Numbered from the stretch's first letter, positions 44,598 through 53,969 are shown. The stretch is 64,000 nucleotides of DNA from Microbacterium sp. Gd 4-13 (GCF_003095395.1 NZ_QEIJ01000007.1:1-64000); one strand, 5' to 3'. Numbers and translations are program-made. Notes: generated by a model not told the origin, from the sequence alone.

Positions 44598-45755
44598 GTG
44601 ACCGACGAGAATCTGAACGACAAGACCCTGGCAGACACCTCCGTGGACGAACCCACGGCACAGGCGAACGACCAGGTTGCGGCGACCGAGAGCGCGAGCA
44701 GTGAGCCCGAGGCCGCGTCGTCGACGGATGCCGATGACGCGAAGGCCACGGGTGCTCCGCCGCAGTACGGCGTCGGACCCTTCTCGGTGCGCGAAGTCGC
44801 CCTGGGCGGGGTGTGGCTCGTCGCGTTCATCGTGTCGTTCTTCCCCGTGAACCTCCTCGTCGGGGCGCCGGCCGCTCTCGTCGGAGGACTGAACGTGTGG
44901 GTGTCCGGCCTGGCTTGGATCCTCTCGATCGGCGTGCCGACGGTCGCCGTCTTCCTCGTCATCCTCCGACGACTCTCGCCGCAGGGCATCCCGCGCGTCG
45001 GGTCGCTCGGCATCGACCAGTTCGCCTCGGTCGCCTTCTCCGTCGCCGCGATCTACTGGCTGCAGTCGGTGTGGGAGACCGTCGCGATCTCGATCGAGAC
45101 GGGCGCCTGGGTGCGTTCGTGGGTGATCTGGGTCGAGCTCGTGCTGATGCTCGCCGGCGTCGTGCTCACCGTCTTCGCGCCGTTCATCCCCTCCCTCGAG
45201 CAGGACTTCCAGGATCGCCGCGAGGTGCCCGCCCACCGCAACGCCCGTCCGATCCGCGCGGTCGTCGCCCGGCCGAAGACCCCGCGTCCGGAGCGCCCCA
45301 CCCCGGCACCCGCCGAGCAGCACGCGGCTCCGGCCTACGTTCCGCCGGCATCGCACGACACCGGCTCGTACGACACCGGCGTCCAGCCGGCCGCCGATCA
45401 GTCCGACACCGGCGCTTTCAGCAGCCCGACCGCCGACACCGGCGCCTACGGCACCGACGTCTTCGCCCCGCTGCACACCGGGGAGACGACGCAGATCTCC
45501 GACGACGACGGGGCTCCCGCGAACGACGACACCGTCCGCACCACCCAGTTCCCCGCACAGGCGCAGACGCAGGCCTTCTGGGCGCTCGTGCCGGTGGAGC
45601 GCGACGTCGTCGACGACTACGGCAACCCGCTCTTCCGCATCGGCCCGACAGCCTGGGCGCTCGTCATCGAAGACCGGGGCGAAGCCTTCGTCGTCCGGCA
45701 CGAAGACGGTCGCGTGGGCTATCTGCACGACGTCACCGGCGTCACGCGCGGCTGA
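44598..45755 (+). CDS. Four-helix membrane protein with DTG-repeat tail, unknown function
   Basis: A 385-residue protein I cannot assign. Residues 1-60 are acidic and disordered, and four membrane helices lie at about 68-88, 101-124, 142-160 and 175-198. Then comes a long Pro/Thr/Asp-rich linker (about 200-325) with repeated DTG(S/A)(Y/F) units near 255-292, and a small folded C-terminal part (about 326-385; FWALVPVERDV, AWALVIEDRGEAFVVRHEDGRVGYLHDV) that looks like a beta-rich domain. GTG start with GGAGAGGA upstream, and a TAAGAT at 44550-44555 may be its -10. It lies alone between dnaE and hisD. A sensor or scaffold at the membrane would fit but is a guess. Confidence 0.8.
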   Translation: MTDENLNDKTLADTSVDEPTAQANDQVAATESASSEPEAASSTDADDAKATGAPPQYGVGPFSVREVALGGVWLVAFIVSFFPVNLLVGAPAALVGGLNVWVSGLAWILSIGVPTVAVFLVILRRLSPQGIPRVGSLGIDQFASVAFSVAAIYWLQSVWETVAISIETGAWVRSWVIWVELVLMLAGVVLTVFAPFIPSLEQDFQDRREVPAHRNARPIRAVVARPKTPRPERPTPAPAEQHAAPAYVPPASHDTGSYDTGVQPAADQSDTGAFSSPTADTGAYGTDVFAPLHTGETTQISDDDGAPANDDTVRTTQFPAQAQTQAFWALVPVERDVVDDYGNPLFRIGPTAWALVIEDRGEAFVVRHEDGRVGYLHDVTGVTRG

Positions 45756-45760
45756 GGGCC

Positions 45761-45790
45761 ACCGGCTCCAGCCGGTAGCCTTGACGGATG
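45761..45790 (+). promoter_or_regulatory. Leaderless hisD promoter overlapped by a palindrome
   Basis: ACCGGCT-CC-AGCCGGT (45761-45776) is a perfect 7-bp inverted repeat; its last base is the first T of TAGCCT (45776-45781), which is followed by six bases and the ATG at 45788. The repeat extends 3 bp more on each side after one mismatch. A repressor bound here would block the -10 directly. Confidence 0.55.
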
Positions 45791-47089
45791 CTTCGAACCA
45801 TCGATCTGCGCGGTCGCACCCTGTCACCGGCCGAGTTGCTCGCCGCCGTTCCGCGTGCCGAAGGAGCCCGTGACGAGGCGCTGAGTGTCGCCTCGGAGAT
45901 CGTCGCCGACGTCGCGGAGCGCGGAGAGGCCGCGCTCCGCGAACAGGCCACCGCGTTCGACGGGGTGAGCGACCACGACCTCCGGGTTCCGGCATCCCAC
46001 CTCGTGGAGGCACTCGGCCAGCTCGCCCCTGATGTGCGAGCCGCTCTCGAGGAGGCCATCGCGCGGGTGCGCCGGGCATCCGCCGCGCAGGTGCCCGCAC
46101 CGGTCGTGACCGAACTCGCGCCGGGCGCCCGGGTGGCGCAGCGCTGGCAGCCCGTGCGCCGGGTGGGCGTCTACGTGCCGGGCGGCAAGGCCGTGTACCC
46201 GTCGAGCGTTGTGATGAATGTGGTTCCCGCGCAGGTCGCGGGCGTATCCGAGGTCGCCCTCACGTCGCCGCCCCAGCGCGAGTTCGGCGGACGGGTGCAC
46301 CCCACGATCCTCGCGGCCGCCCACCTCCTCGGTGTCACCGAGGTGTACGCGCTGGGCGGTGCCGGCGCGATCGGGGCTCTCGCCCACGGTGTGCCGGCCA
46401 TCGGGCTCGAGCCCGTCGACGTCGTGACCGGCCCGGGAAACAACTTCGTCGCCGCCGCCAAGCGCGTTGTCGCCGGTCGGGTCGGCACGGACTCGGAGGC
46501 CGGTGCGACCGAGATCCTCGTCGTCGCCGATGCCTCGGCCGATGCCCGGTTGGTCGCCGCCGATCTCGTGAGCCAGGCCGAGCACGACGAACAGGCCTCC
46601 GCGGTGCTCGTGACCGATTCTCCCGAGCTCGCCCTCGCCGTCTCGGCCGCCGTCGACGCGCGAGCCGCCGCGACCCGCCACAGCGCACGAGTGGCGGCTG
46701 CGCTCACCGGTCCGCAGTCGGCGATCGTCCTCGTCGACGACATCGATGCGGCAACCGCGTTCAGCAACGCCTACGCACCCGAGCACCTCGAGTTGCAGCT
46801 CGCGGACGCCCGCCCGGAGGAATTCGTGCACGCCGGAGCGATCTTCGTCGGCCCGCACACCCCGGTCAGCCTGGGGGATTACCTCGCGGGCAGCAATCAC
46901 GTGCTCCCGACGGGCGGTCAGGCGCGCTTCCAGCCGGGTCTGTCGGCCGCCACGTTCCTTCGTCCGCAGCAGGTCATCGAGTACGACCGTGCCGCTCTCG
47001 CGACCGTGCGCGACGGAATCGTCGCCCTCGCCGAGGCCGAGGCCCTGCCGGCGCACGGCGAGGCCGTCGTGGCCCGGTTCGAGGCGTAG
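45788..47089 (+). CDS. hisD: Histidinol dehydrogenase
   Basis: A 433-residue zinc enzyme for the last two steps of histidine synthesis (histidinol to histidine, two NAD+). VGVYVPGGKAVYPSS, GGAGAIGALAHG, DVVTGPGNNFVAAAKR, the SQAEHDEQA Zn and catalytic region, and the conserved YAPEHLELQL with its catalytic Glu-His. Other his genes are absent downstream (nrdR follows), so the operon is split or hisD stands alone here. Leaderless layout with a palindrome over the -10. Its TAG stop begins a TAGTCT box before nrdR. Confidence 0.95.
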   Translation: MLRTIDLRGRTLSPAELLAAVPRAEGARDEALSVASEIVADVAERGEAALREQATAFDGVSDHDLRVPASHLVEALGQLAPDVRAALEEAIARVRRASAAQVPAPVVTELAPGARVAQRWQPVRRVGVYVPGGKAVYPSSVVMNVVPAQVAGVSEVALTSPPQREFGGRVHPTILAAAHLLGVTEVYALGGAGAIGALAHGVPAIGLEPVDVVTGPGNNFVAAAKRVVAGRVGTDSEAGATEILVVADASADARLVAADLVSQAEHDEQASAVLVTDSPELALAVSAAVDARAAATRHSARVAAALTGPQSAIVLVDDIDAATAFSNAYAPEHLELQLADARPEEFVHAGAIFVGPHTPVSLGDYLAGSNHVLPTGGQARFQPGLSAATFLRPQQVIEYDRAALATVRDGIVALAEAEALPAHGEAVVARFEA

Positions 47090-47104
47090 TCTTTCGGTGC
47101 CATG
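47087..47104 (+). promoter_or_regulatory. Possible nrdR -10 overlapping the hisD stop
   Basis: TAGTCT (47087-47092) begins with the hisD TAG stop and ends 9 bases before the nrdR ATG at 47102, with no ribosome site between. Confidence 0.4.
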
Positions 47105-47587
47105 CACTGCCCCTTCTGTCGCCACCCCGATTCCCGTGTCATCGACTCCCGAACGAGCGATGACGGCCTCAGCATCCGTCGTCGACGCCAGTGCCCCCAG
47201 TGCGGCGGTCGGTTCTCGACCGTCGAGACGGCGAGCCTTAACGTCATCAAGCGCTCCGGCGTGATCGAACCGTTCAGTCGCGAGAAGGTCATGTCGGGCG
47301 TTCGCAAAGCCTGCCAGGGCCGCCCCGTGACCGACGCCGATCTCGCGATGCTGGCACAGTCGGTCGAAGAGGCCGTACGCCAGACCGGTTCGTCGCAGAT
47401 CGACGCGAACGAGATCGGTCTGGCGATCCTGGGTCCTCTCCGCGAGCTCGACGAGGTGGCGTTCCTGCGCTTCGCCAGCGTCTACCAGGCGTTCGAGTCG
47501 CTGGAGGACTTCGAGACGGCCATCGAGCAGCTGCGTGTGGATCACCGTGATCGTCGCCGGGCGCGCGACGCGGCGCAGGTCGACTGA
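47102..47587 (+). CDS. nrdR: Ribonucleotide reductase repressor NrdR
   Basis: A 161-residue repressor that senses ATP/dATP and binds NrdR boxes before ribonucleotide reductase genes. A zinc ribbon with C3, C6, C31 and C34 in CPFC and CPQC contexts and VIDSR, followed by an ATP-cone (about 46-140; [24 protein letters not shown]). Length and order are standard. No nrd gene is in the window. It lies 12 bases after hisD. Confidence 0.96.
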   Translation: MHCPFCRHPDSRVIDSRTSDDGLSIRRRRQCPQCGGRFSTVETASLNVIKRSGVIEPFSREKVMSGVRKACQGRPVTDADLAMLAQSVEEAVRQTGSSQIDANEIGLAILGPLRELDEVAFLRFASVYQAFESLEDFETAIEQLRVDHRDRRRARDAAQVD

Positions 47588-47597
47588 CGCGGTCCAG

Positions 47598-47613
47598 TAA
47601 TCTGGCGGGGATG
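47598..47613 (+). promoter_or_regulatory. pyrD promoter (-10 TAATCT, N7, ATG)
   Basis: TAATCT (47598-47603), seven bases GGCGGGG, ATG at 47611. The G-run could also act as a weak ribosome site if transcription begins further upstream. Confidence 0.45.
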
Positions 47614-48633
47614 TATCCCCTTCTCTTCCGGCACGTGCTGTCGCGGATCGATCCCGAGCGCGCCCACCACCTCGCCGTGCCGGTGATCCGGCTGTTCGGC
47701 GTGCGCCCGTTCTCCTGGGCCGTGCGCGCCGTGACGGCACCCGCCCCCGAACTGCGCACGCGGGCCCTCGGCCTCGAGTTCGATTCGCCGTTCGGCGTGG
47801 CGGCCGGGTTCGACAAAGACGTGCGCATGGTGCGCGGCCTCGGAGCGCTCGGCTTCGGACATGTCGAGGTCGGCACGCTCACGGCTCTCGCGCAGCCAGG
47901 CAACCCGCGTCCGCGCCTGTTCCGCCTCGTGGCCGATCGAGCCGTCATCAACCGGATGGGGTTCAACAACTCGGGTGCCGCTGCGGCCGCGGAACGCCTG
48001 GGCCGGCTGCGCCGGCGTGGCGGGCGCACCGTCGTCGGTGTGAACATCGGCAAGAGCCGCGCGGTCGACGTCGAGGCCGCGACCGCCGATTACGTGCGCA
48101 GCACCGAACTCCTGGCGCCGTTGGCCGACTACCTCGTCGTCAACGTGTCGTCACCGAACACCCCCGGCCTGCGCGGTCTGCAGGCGGTCGAGACCCTGCG
48201 TCCTCTGCTGCAGGCGGTGAGGGATGCTGCGGGCGGCACGCCGTTGCTGGTCAAGATCGCCCCCGACCTCCCCGACGACGAGGTGCACGCGGTCTCGCGT
48301 CTCGCGGTGGACCTGGGCCTTGCCGGCCTCATCGCCACGAACACGACGATCTCGCGAGAGGGTCTCCTCACCCCCGCGGGTGTCGTCGAGGCGGCGGGCG
48401 CGGGCGGGCTCTCGGGAGCGCCGCTGAAGGAACGTGCTCTCGCGGTGCTGCGTCTCGTGCGCGAGGTCGTTCCGGCGGAGTTCGCCGTGATCTCGGCCGG
48501 CGGGGTCGAGACGGCCGACGACGTACGAGAGCGCCTCGCCGCGGGCGCGACCCTGGTGCAGGGCTACACGGCTTTCCTGTATCGCGGGCCCTTCTGGGCT
48601 CGACAGATCAACCGCGGACTGCGCCGCGGGTGA
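47611..48633 (+). CDS. pyrD: Dihydroorotate dehydrogenase, quinone-dependent
   Basis: A 340-residue class 2 FMN enzyme of pyrimidine synthesis that passes electrons to menaquinone at the membrane. N-terminal helical membrane-docking part (about 1-40), GVAAGFDKDV, NRMGFNNSG, the catalytic-Ser loop NVSSPNTPGLRGLQ, NTTISREG, and the FMN phosphate loops SAGGVETADDVRERLAAGATLVQ. Ser instead of Cys as the base marks the class 2 form. The stop codon is 6 bases from the stop of the opposed DUF3043 gene. Confidence 0.95.
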   Translation: MYPLLFRHVLSRIDPERAHHLAVPVIRLFGVRPFSWAVRAVTAPAPELRTRALGLEFDSPFGVAAGFDKDVRMVRGLGALGFGHVEVGTLTALAQPGNPRPRLFRLVADRAVINRMGFNNSGAAAAAERLGRLRRRGGRTVVGVNIGKSRAVDVEAATADYVRSTELLAPLADYLVVNVSSPNTPGLRGLQAVETLRPLLQAVRDAAGGTPLLVKIAPDLPDDEVHAVSRLAVDLGLAGLIATNTTISREGLLTPAGVVEAAGAGGLSGAPLKERALAVLRLVREVVPAEFAVISAGGVETADDVRERLAAGATLVQGYTAFLYRGPFWARQINRGLRRG

Positions 48634-48639
48634 GCGGGA

Positions 48640-49212
48640 TCAGACCGGGTAGCCGCCGCGCTTGACCTGGGGCTTGGGCAGGCGCATGAAGCGCATCTGC
48701 ACGGTGCGCATCGCCGCGTACCAGCCGAGGCCCTTCTCCATGCGGGCCTCGCCGAACTTGTTGCGGGCTTCCTTCTTCACGCGGCGCCCGGTGAGCACCA
48801 TGTCACCGATCGTCAGCAGCACGAAGACCATGAGCACCGGGTAGGCGAAGAGCTGGATGTAGACGTTCGGGATCAGGGTGAACAGGATCACGAGGATCGC
48901 CATCGGCATGAGCGCCTCACCGAGGTGCCAACCGGCGTCGACCCAGTCACGGGCGAACCGGCGCTGCGGGCCCTTGTCGCGCAGCGGGAGGTACTTGTCC
49001 TCACCGGCTGCCATGCCGGCTCGAGCGCGGTCGCGTGCGACGGCGAGTTCGGCGCGGGCGCGGGCGCGGGCTTCCTTCGTGTCGGCCACGAGCGGGCGCT
49101 TGCGCGCGGCCTCCTGCTCGGCGCGCGTGGGCGTTGCGCGGCCCTTGCCGCTGCCGGAAGCGAACTCCTCTTCGGGAGCTTCGTTCGATGCGGGGGCGGG
49201 GGACTTGGCCAC
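48640..49212 (-). CDS. DUF3043 membrane protein
   Basis: A 190-residue actinobacterial protein of unknown function. A highly charged N-terminal half (about 1-90, many Lys/Arg/Ala/Glu, with TPTRAEQEAARKRP) precedes two closely spaced membrane helices (about 98-118 and 120-142), then a basic C-terminus (RRVKKEARNKFGEARMEKG). GTG 49212 has GAGG 6 bases upstream. It converges with pyrD and is divergent from the M20 peptidase. Confidence 0.85.
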   Translation of the reverse strand: MAKSPAPASNEAPEEEFASGSGKGRATPTRAEQEAARKRPLVADTKEARARARAELAVARDRARAGMAAGEDKYLPLRDKGPQRRFARDWVDAGWHLGEALMPMAILVILFTLIPNVYIQLFAYPVLMVFVLLTIGDMVLTGRRVKKEARNKFGEARMEKGLGWYAAMRTVQMRFMRLPKPQVKRGGYPV

Positions 49213-49244
49213 GGTGAACCTCGAAAACGTCGTTGCGGGAGCCT

Positions 49245-49260
49245 TAAGATTACCCGCATG
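49245..49260 (+). promoter_or_regulatory. Promoter of the M20 peptidase (-10 TAAGAT, N7, ATG)
   Basis: TAAGAT (49245-49250), seven bases, ATG at 49258, no ribosome site. Confidence 0.5.
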
Positions 49261-50652
49261 ACCCCCGAAACTTCCCGACAGGACGCTGTGCGCTCCGCCG
49301 CGACCGAAGGTATCCCGACCGCTCTCGCCGATCTCGGCGCCCTGGTGCGGATCCCGTCCATCGCCTGGCCGGCGTTCGACCAGACGCAGCTGGAGCGCAG
49401 CGCCGAGGCCGTGGCGGATCTCGCCCGTGAGATCGGGGTGTTCGATTCCGTCGAGATCGCCCGCGCGGCGATCCCCGGAACCGACGAACTCGGCCAGCCC
49501 GCCGTCCTCGCGGTCCGCCGCGCGCGCAACGGCCGCCCGACCGTCCTGCTCTACGCCCACCACGACGTGCAGCCCCCCGGAGACGAGTCGCTCTGGGAGT
49601 CGCCGCCGTTCGAGCCGACGGTGCGCGGCGGCCGCCTCTACGGTCGCGGTGCCGCCGACGACAAGGCCGGCGTCATGGCGCACCTGGCCTCCCTGCGCGC
49701 GCTCACGGCCGCCGTTGGGGGCGACTTCGACCTCGGTGTCGCGCTCTTCATCGAGGGGGAGGAGGAGTACGGTTCGCGCTCGTTCGCGACGTTCCTCTCC
49801 GACCACGCCGACGTGCTGCGCTCCGACGTGATCGTCGTGGCCGATTCGGGCAACTGGGACGAGAAGACCCCGGCCCTCACGGTGTCCCTCCGTGGCAACG
49901 CGCGGTTCACGCTGCGCGTGCGCACGCTCGACCACGCCTCGCACTCGGGCATGTTCGGCGGCGCCGTCCCCGACGCGATGCTCGCCACGGTCAAGCTCCT
50001 GGCGACCCTGTGGGACGACGACGGCGCGGTCGCGGTCGAGGGATTGCAGGAGAGGGATGCTGCCACCCCCGACTACACGGAGCAGACGCTCCGCTCGGAG
50101 ACGGGGCTCCTCGACGGCGTCTCGCCGATCGGTACGGGCTCGTTCCTCGGCCGCATCTGGAACAAGCCGTCCGTGACGATCACGGGCATCGACGCCACGA
50201 GCGTGGAGGCGGCGTCGAACACGCTCGCGCCCGAGACCTCGGTCGTCATCAGCGCGCGCGTCGCGCCCGGGCAGCGCGCGGAGGACGCCTATGCCGCGAT
50301 CGAGGCGCACCTGCGCGCGCACGCCCCCTTCGGAGCGCAGCTCGAATTCACCGACGTCGACTGCGGTGACGCGTTCCTCGTCGACACCAGCGGATGGGCC
50401 GTCGACGACGTGCGCGACGCCTTCCGCGAAGGGTACGGCGTCGAGCCGGTCGACGTGGGCGTGGGCGGTTCCATCCCGTTCATCGCCGACCTGGTCCGCG
50501 AGAACCCCGGCGCGCAGATCCTCGTCACCGGCGTGGAAGACCCGCACTCCCGGGCGCACAGTCCGAACGAGTCGCTGCACCTCGACACCTTCCGCAAAGC
50601 CGTGGTGTCGGAGGCGCTCCTGCTCGAGAAGCTCGACGCGCGGACGATCTGA
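49258..50652 (+). CDS. M20-family dipeptidase
   Basis: A 464-residue zinc peptidase of the M20 family. Metal-site motifs: YAHHDVQPPGD (H101, D103), YGRGAADDKAG (D134), and IEGEEEYGS (about 166-173, catalytic and metal Glu). The dimerisation domain follows (about 200-330), and EDPHSRAHSPNES near the C-terminus supplies the last His. The HxDVQP form is that of the carnosinase/PepV-like dipeptidases, as opposed to DapE or ArgE, so it probably cleaves dipeptides in the cytoplasm. It stands alone with its own promoter. Confidence 0.88.
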   Translation: MTPETSRQDAVRSAATEGIPTALADLGALVRIPSIAWPAFDQTQLERSAEAVADLAREIGVFDSVEIARAAIPGTDELGQPAVLAVRRARNGRPTVLLYAHHDVQPPGDESLWESPPFEPTVRGGRLYGRGAADDKAGVMAHLASLRALTAAVGGDFDLGVALFIEGEEEYGSRSFATFLSDHADVLRSDVIVVADSGNWDEKTPALTVSLRGNARFTLRVRTLDHASHSGMFGGAVPDAMLATVKLLATLWDDDGAVAVEGLQERDAATPDYTEQTLRSETGLLDGVSPIGTGSFLGRIWNKPSVTITGIDATSVEAASNTLAPETSVVISARVAPGQRAEDAYAAIEAHLRAHAPFGAQLEFTDVDCGDAFLVDTSGWAVDDVRDAFREGYGVEPVDVGVGGSIPFIADLVRENPGAQILVTGVEDPHSRAHSPNESLHLDTFRKAVVSEALLLEKLDARTI

Positions 50653-50678
50653 TCGAGCCCGCGCCGCCGGGGGCGGCG

Positions 50679-50684
50679 TACAAT
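50679..50684 (+). promoter_or_regulatory. -10 element of erpA
   Basis: TACAAT lies 38 bases before the erpA ATG. A GCAGCATCC motif overlaps the presumed start region (50686-50694). Confidence 0.4.
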
Positions 50685-50721
50685 TGCAGCATCCGTTCGC
50701 CCCACACGCCTGAGGAGAGTC

Positions 50722-51087
50722 ATGACCGACACTGCCCTGTCGACCGAGCCGACCGTCCGTGACCACGGTGTGTCGCTGACCGATACCGCCGCCGAGAAGG
50801 TCAAGAGCCTGCTCAGCCAGGAGGGTCGCGACGACCTCCGCCTGCGCGTGGCGGTCCAGCCCGGCGGCTGCTCCGGACTCATCTACCAGCTCTACTTCGA
50901 CGAGCGCTTCCTCGACGGCGACAAGGCCGTCGACTTCGACGGTGTCGAGGTCATCGTCGACGACATGAGCGTCCCGTACCTCGACGGCGCGAAGATCGAT
51001 TTCAAGGACACGATCTCCGAGCAGGGCTTCACCATCGACAACCCGAACGCTGCGGGCAGCTGCGCCTGCGGCGACTCGTTCCACTGA
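50722..51087 (+). CDS. erpA: A-type iron-sulfur carrier (ErpA/IscA)
   Basis: A 121-residue HesB/IscA protein that delivers Fe-S clusters to apo-enzymes. The three ligand cysteines are C50 (PGGCSG), C114 and C116 (SCACG). It sits beside the cytochrome oxidase genes, as its relative Rv2204c does; the Rieske subunit QcrA in this window is a possible client. ATG with GAGGAGAG upstream. An intrinsic terminator follows, so it is transcribed alone. Confidence 0.93.
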   Translation: MTDTALSTEPTVRDHGVSLTDTAAEKVKSLLSQEGRDDLRLRVAVQPGGCSGLIYQLYFDERFLDGDKAVDFDGVEVIVDDMSVPYLDGAKIDFKDTISEQGFTIDNPNAAGSCACGDSFH

Positions 51088-51114
51088 GACGAGCCCGCGG
51101 CCGTCAGGCCGTTC

Positions 51115-51136
51115 GACGTCGAGAGATCTCGACGTC
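51115..51136. promoter_or_regulatory. 22-bp near-perfect palindrome between erpA and ctaC
   Basis: GACGTCGAGA and TCTCGACGTC face each other across two bases (51115-51136). The loop is too short for a good RNA hairpin, so a dimeric regulator site on DNA is more plausible. It lies 28 bases after the erpA stop and about 120 bases before the presumed ctaC promoter. Confidence 0.5.
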
Positions 51137-51162
51137 CCGTCGATAGCAGACGACACGCGCAG

Positions 51163-51209
51163 ACCCGCGGAAGTGCCCGGAAATCCGGCGGCTTCCGCGG
51201 GTTTCGTCG
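51163..51209 (+). terminator. Terminator after erpA
   Basis: ACCCGCGGAAG (51163-51173) and CTTCCGCGGGT (51192-51202) form a perfect 11-bp stem with an inner CCGG pair, followed by TTCGTCGTTTCG. The U-run is broken, but position and stem are good. Confidence 0.7.
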
Positions 51210-51253
51210 TTTCGTACCTGAATGCTTGGCCCGAGAACCATAAGAGGTTGCTC

Positions 51254-51259
51254 TAGACT
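51254..51259 (+). promoter_or_regulatory. -10 element of the cta operon
   Basis: TAGACT, the same hexamer as for aroG, pknL and dnaE, 35 bases before the ctaC GTG, which has a GGAAAGG ribosome site. No confident -35. Confidence 0.45.
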
Positions 51260-51294
51260 GAGACAGCAATATTCTCGACCCGGAAAGGTGCACT

Positions 51295-52197
51295 GTGCCC
51301 TTGAAGACAGCGCCCTCCAGACGACGCCTCCGCCTGGCCGCACTTCCCGTCGGGATCGCCACGGCGCTCGTCCTGGCCGGCTGCACGACGACCGAGCTCA
51401 ACGGGTTCCTCCCCGGCTTCACCGATGACGGTGTGCAGGCGACGAACCACACCGAGATGATCTCGGGCCTGTGGGTGAACTCCTGGCTCGTCCTCCTCGC
51501 GGTGGGCATCGTGACCTGGGCCCTCATGCTCTGGTCTGTCATCGTGTACCGCCGCCGCAAGGGCCAGACCGGTCTCCCCGTGCAGTTGCGCTACAACATG
51601 CCGATCGAGATCTTCTACACCGTCGTACCCCTGATCCTCGTGGTCGGCTTCTTCGCGTTCACCGCGCGTGACCAGACCATCCTCGAGACGCAGTACGACG
51701 ATCCCGACGTCTCGATCACCGCGTTCGGCAAGCAGTGGGCGTGGGACTTCCAGTACAACGGCGACCGCGAGGACAACTCCGACGCCGTCTGGACGATGGG
51801 CGTCCAGGCCGAACCCGCCTCGAACGGCGACGTCGACCAGGAAGCACTGCCGACGCTGTACCTCCCGGTGAACAAGACCGTGAAGATCGAGCTGCAGTCG
51901 CGCGACGTGATCCACTCCTTCTGGATCATCGACTTCCTGTACAAGAAAGACATGTACATCGGTCGCGACAACTACATGTCGTTCATGCCGACGCGCGAGG
52001 GAACCTACGCCGGCAAGTGCGCCGAGCTCTGCGGCGAGTACCACTCGGCGATGCTTTTCAACGTCAAGGTCGTCAGCGAGACGGAGTACGAGAGCTACCT
52101 CTCGACCCTCCGTTCCGACGGACAGACCGGCGACATCGATGACGCCTACGACCGGTTGCAGAACAACACCGGCTTCGGCACTGCTGTGGAAGGTTAA
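51295..52197 (+). CDS. ctaC: Cytochrome c oxidase subunit II
   Basis: A 300-residue subunit that accepts electrons from the cytochrome cc of QcrC through CuA. Lipoprotein-type signal with LAGC (lipobox, C30), two membrane helices (about 62-84 and 107-123) and a cupredoxin domain. The CuA ligands are all present: H207 and the [12 protein letters not shown] segment (C242, E244, C246, H250, M253). GTG at 51295. First gene of ctaC-ctaD-ctaF. Confidence 0.95.
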   Translation: MPLKTAPSRRRLRLAALPVGIATALVLAGCTTTELNGFLPGFTDDGVQATNHTEMISGLWVNSWLVLLAVGIVTWALMLWSVIVYRRRKGQTGLPVQLRYNMPIEIFYTVVPLILVVGFFAFTARDQTILETQYDDPDVSITAFGKQWAWDFQYNGDREDNSDAVWTMGVQAEPASNGDVDQEALPTLYLPVNKTVKIELQSRDVIHSFWIIDFLYKKDMYIGRDNYMSFMPTREGTYAGKCAELCGEYHSAMLFNVKVVSETEYESYLSTLRSDGQTGDIDDAYDRLQNNTGFGTAVEG

Positions 52198-52202
52198 GGC
52201 TG

Positions 52203-53969
52203 ATGACGACCACACTTCCCCCGGAAGAGGCGACGGGCCCGTCGCGTCCGACGACTCTTCCCCCTCGGCAGGCGGCGCTGCTCACCTCCTCGCGCATCGA
52301 GCAGAAGGGCAACGTCTTCGTCAAGTGGATCACCTCCACTGACCACAAGACCATCGGGTACATGTACCTGATCGCCTCGGTGATCTTCTTCTGCCTCGGC
52401 GGCGTCATGGCGCTGATCATCCGCGCCGAGCTCTTCGAGCCCGGCATGCAGATCGTGCCCACGAAAGAGCAGTACAACCAGCTCTTCACCATGCACGGCA
52501 CGATCATGCTCCTCATGTTCGCGACGCCGTTGTTCGCTGGCTTCGCGAACGCGATCCTGCCGCTGCAGATCGGCGCACCCGACGTGGCGTTCCCGCGTCT
52601 GAACTCCTTCGCCTTCTGGCTCTTCCTCTTCGGCTCGACCATTGCGGTCGCCGGCTTCCTCACCCCGGCCGGTGCGGCAGGCTTCGGGTGGTTCGCGTAT
52701 CAACCGCTCGCGAACGCCAGCTTCTCGCCCGGCGTCGGAGGAAACCTCTGGATGCTCGGCCTCGGCATGAGCGGGTTCGGAACCATCCTCGGAGCGGTGA
52801 ACTTCATCACCACGATCCTGACGATGCGTGCCCCGGGTATGACGATGTGGCGCATGCCGATCTTCACGTGGAACACGCTGATCACCAGCATCCTGATCCT
52901 TCTCGCGTTCCCCGTGCTGGCCGCCGCGATCTTCGCCGCCGCCGCCGACCGCGTTCTGGGTGCGCACATCTACGATCCGCAGAACGGTGGTGTTCTGCTC
53001 TGGCAGCACCTCTTCTGGTTCTTCGGACACCCCGAGGTCTACATCATCGCGCTGCCGTTCTTCGGCATCGTGTCGGAGATCTTCCCGGTCTTCAGCCGCA
53101 AGCCGATCTTCGGCTACAAGACGCTCGTCTACGCGACGATCGCGATCGCCGCCCTGTCGGTGGCCGTCTGGGCCCACCACATGTACGTGACGGGCGCGGT
53201 GCTGCTGCCGTTCTTCGCGCTCATGACGATGCTGATCGCCGTGCCTACCGGTGTGAAGATCTTCAACTGGATCGGCACGATGTGGCGGGGCTCGGTGACC
53301 TTCGAGACGCCGATGGTCTTCGCCCTCGGCTTCCTCCTCACCTTCGTCTTCGGTGGTCTGACCGGCGTCATCCTCGCGTCGCCGCCGCTGGACTTCCACC
53401 TGTCCGACTCCTACTTCGTCGTCGCCCACTTCCACTACGTGGTGTTCGGCACGGTCGTGTTCGCGATGTTCGCCGGCTTCTACTTCTGGTGGCCGAAGTG
53501 GACGGGGCGGATGCTGAACGAGCGTCTCGGCTTCGTGCACTTCTGGATGCTGTTCATCGGCTTCCACATGACGTTCCTCATCCAGCACTGGCTGGGCGTC
53601 GACGGCATGGTGCGTCGCTACGCCGACTACTCGGCAGCCGACGGCTGGACCTGGCAGAACCAGGTCTCGACCGTGGGTGCGATGATCCTCGGTGCGTCGA
53701 TGATCCCGTTCTTCCTCAACGTCTGGATCACCTCCCGCAAGGCTGCCCGGATCACGGTCAACGACCCGTGGGGTTACGGCGCATCGCTCGAGTGGGCGAC
53801 GTCGTGCCCGCCGCCGCGTCACAACTTCACGTCCATCCCGCGCATCCGCAGCGAGCGGCCCGCGTTCGACCTGAACCACCCCGAGGCCGGCATCCCGGTC
53901 GGCGTGGGTCCGGCGAAGGATGCACCCGAAGCGCCGGTCGTCGATGCGGACCAGGGAAAGGTCAAGTAA
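52203..53969 (+). CDS. ctaD: Cytochrome c oxidase subunit I
   Basis: A 588-residue catalytic subunit with heme a and the heme a3-CuB centre. Twelve membrane helices. Heme a His in [10 protein letters not shown], CuB and Tyr crosslink in GHPEVYI, CuB histidines in WAHHMYV, and heme ligands in [13 protein letters not shown] 50-residue soluble C-terminus ([19 protein letters not shown]) is typical of actinobacteria. It starts 5 bases after ctaC and ends directly against ctaF. Confidence 0.97.
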   Translation: MTTTLPPEEATGPSRPTTLPPRQAALLTSSRIEQKGNVFVKWITSTDHKTIGYMYLIASVIFFCLGGVMALIIRAELFEPGMQIVPTKEQYNQLFTMHGTIMLLMFATPLFAGFANAILPLQIGAPDVAFPRLNSFAFWLFLFGSTIAVAGFLTPAGAAGFGWFAYQPLANASFSPGVGGNLWMLGLGMSGFGTILGAVNFITTILTMRAPGMTMWRMPIFTWNTLITSILILLAFPVLAAAIFAAAADRVLGAHIYDPQNGGVLLWQHLFWFFGHPEVYIIALPFFGIVSEIFPVFSRKPIFGYKTLVYATIAIAALSVAVWAHHMYVTGAVLLPFFALMTMLIAVPTGVKIFNWIGTMWRGSVTFETPMVFALGFLLTFVFGGLTGVILASPPLDFHLSDSYFVVAHFHYVVFGTVVFAMFAGFYFWWPKWTGRMLNERLGFVHFWMLFIGFHMTFLIQHWLGVDGMVRRYADYSAADGWTWQNQVSTVGAMILGASMIPFFLNVWITSRKAARITVNDPWGYGASLEWATSCPPPRHNFTSIPRIRSERPAFDLNHPEAGIPVGVGPAKDAPEAPVVDADQGKVK

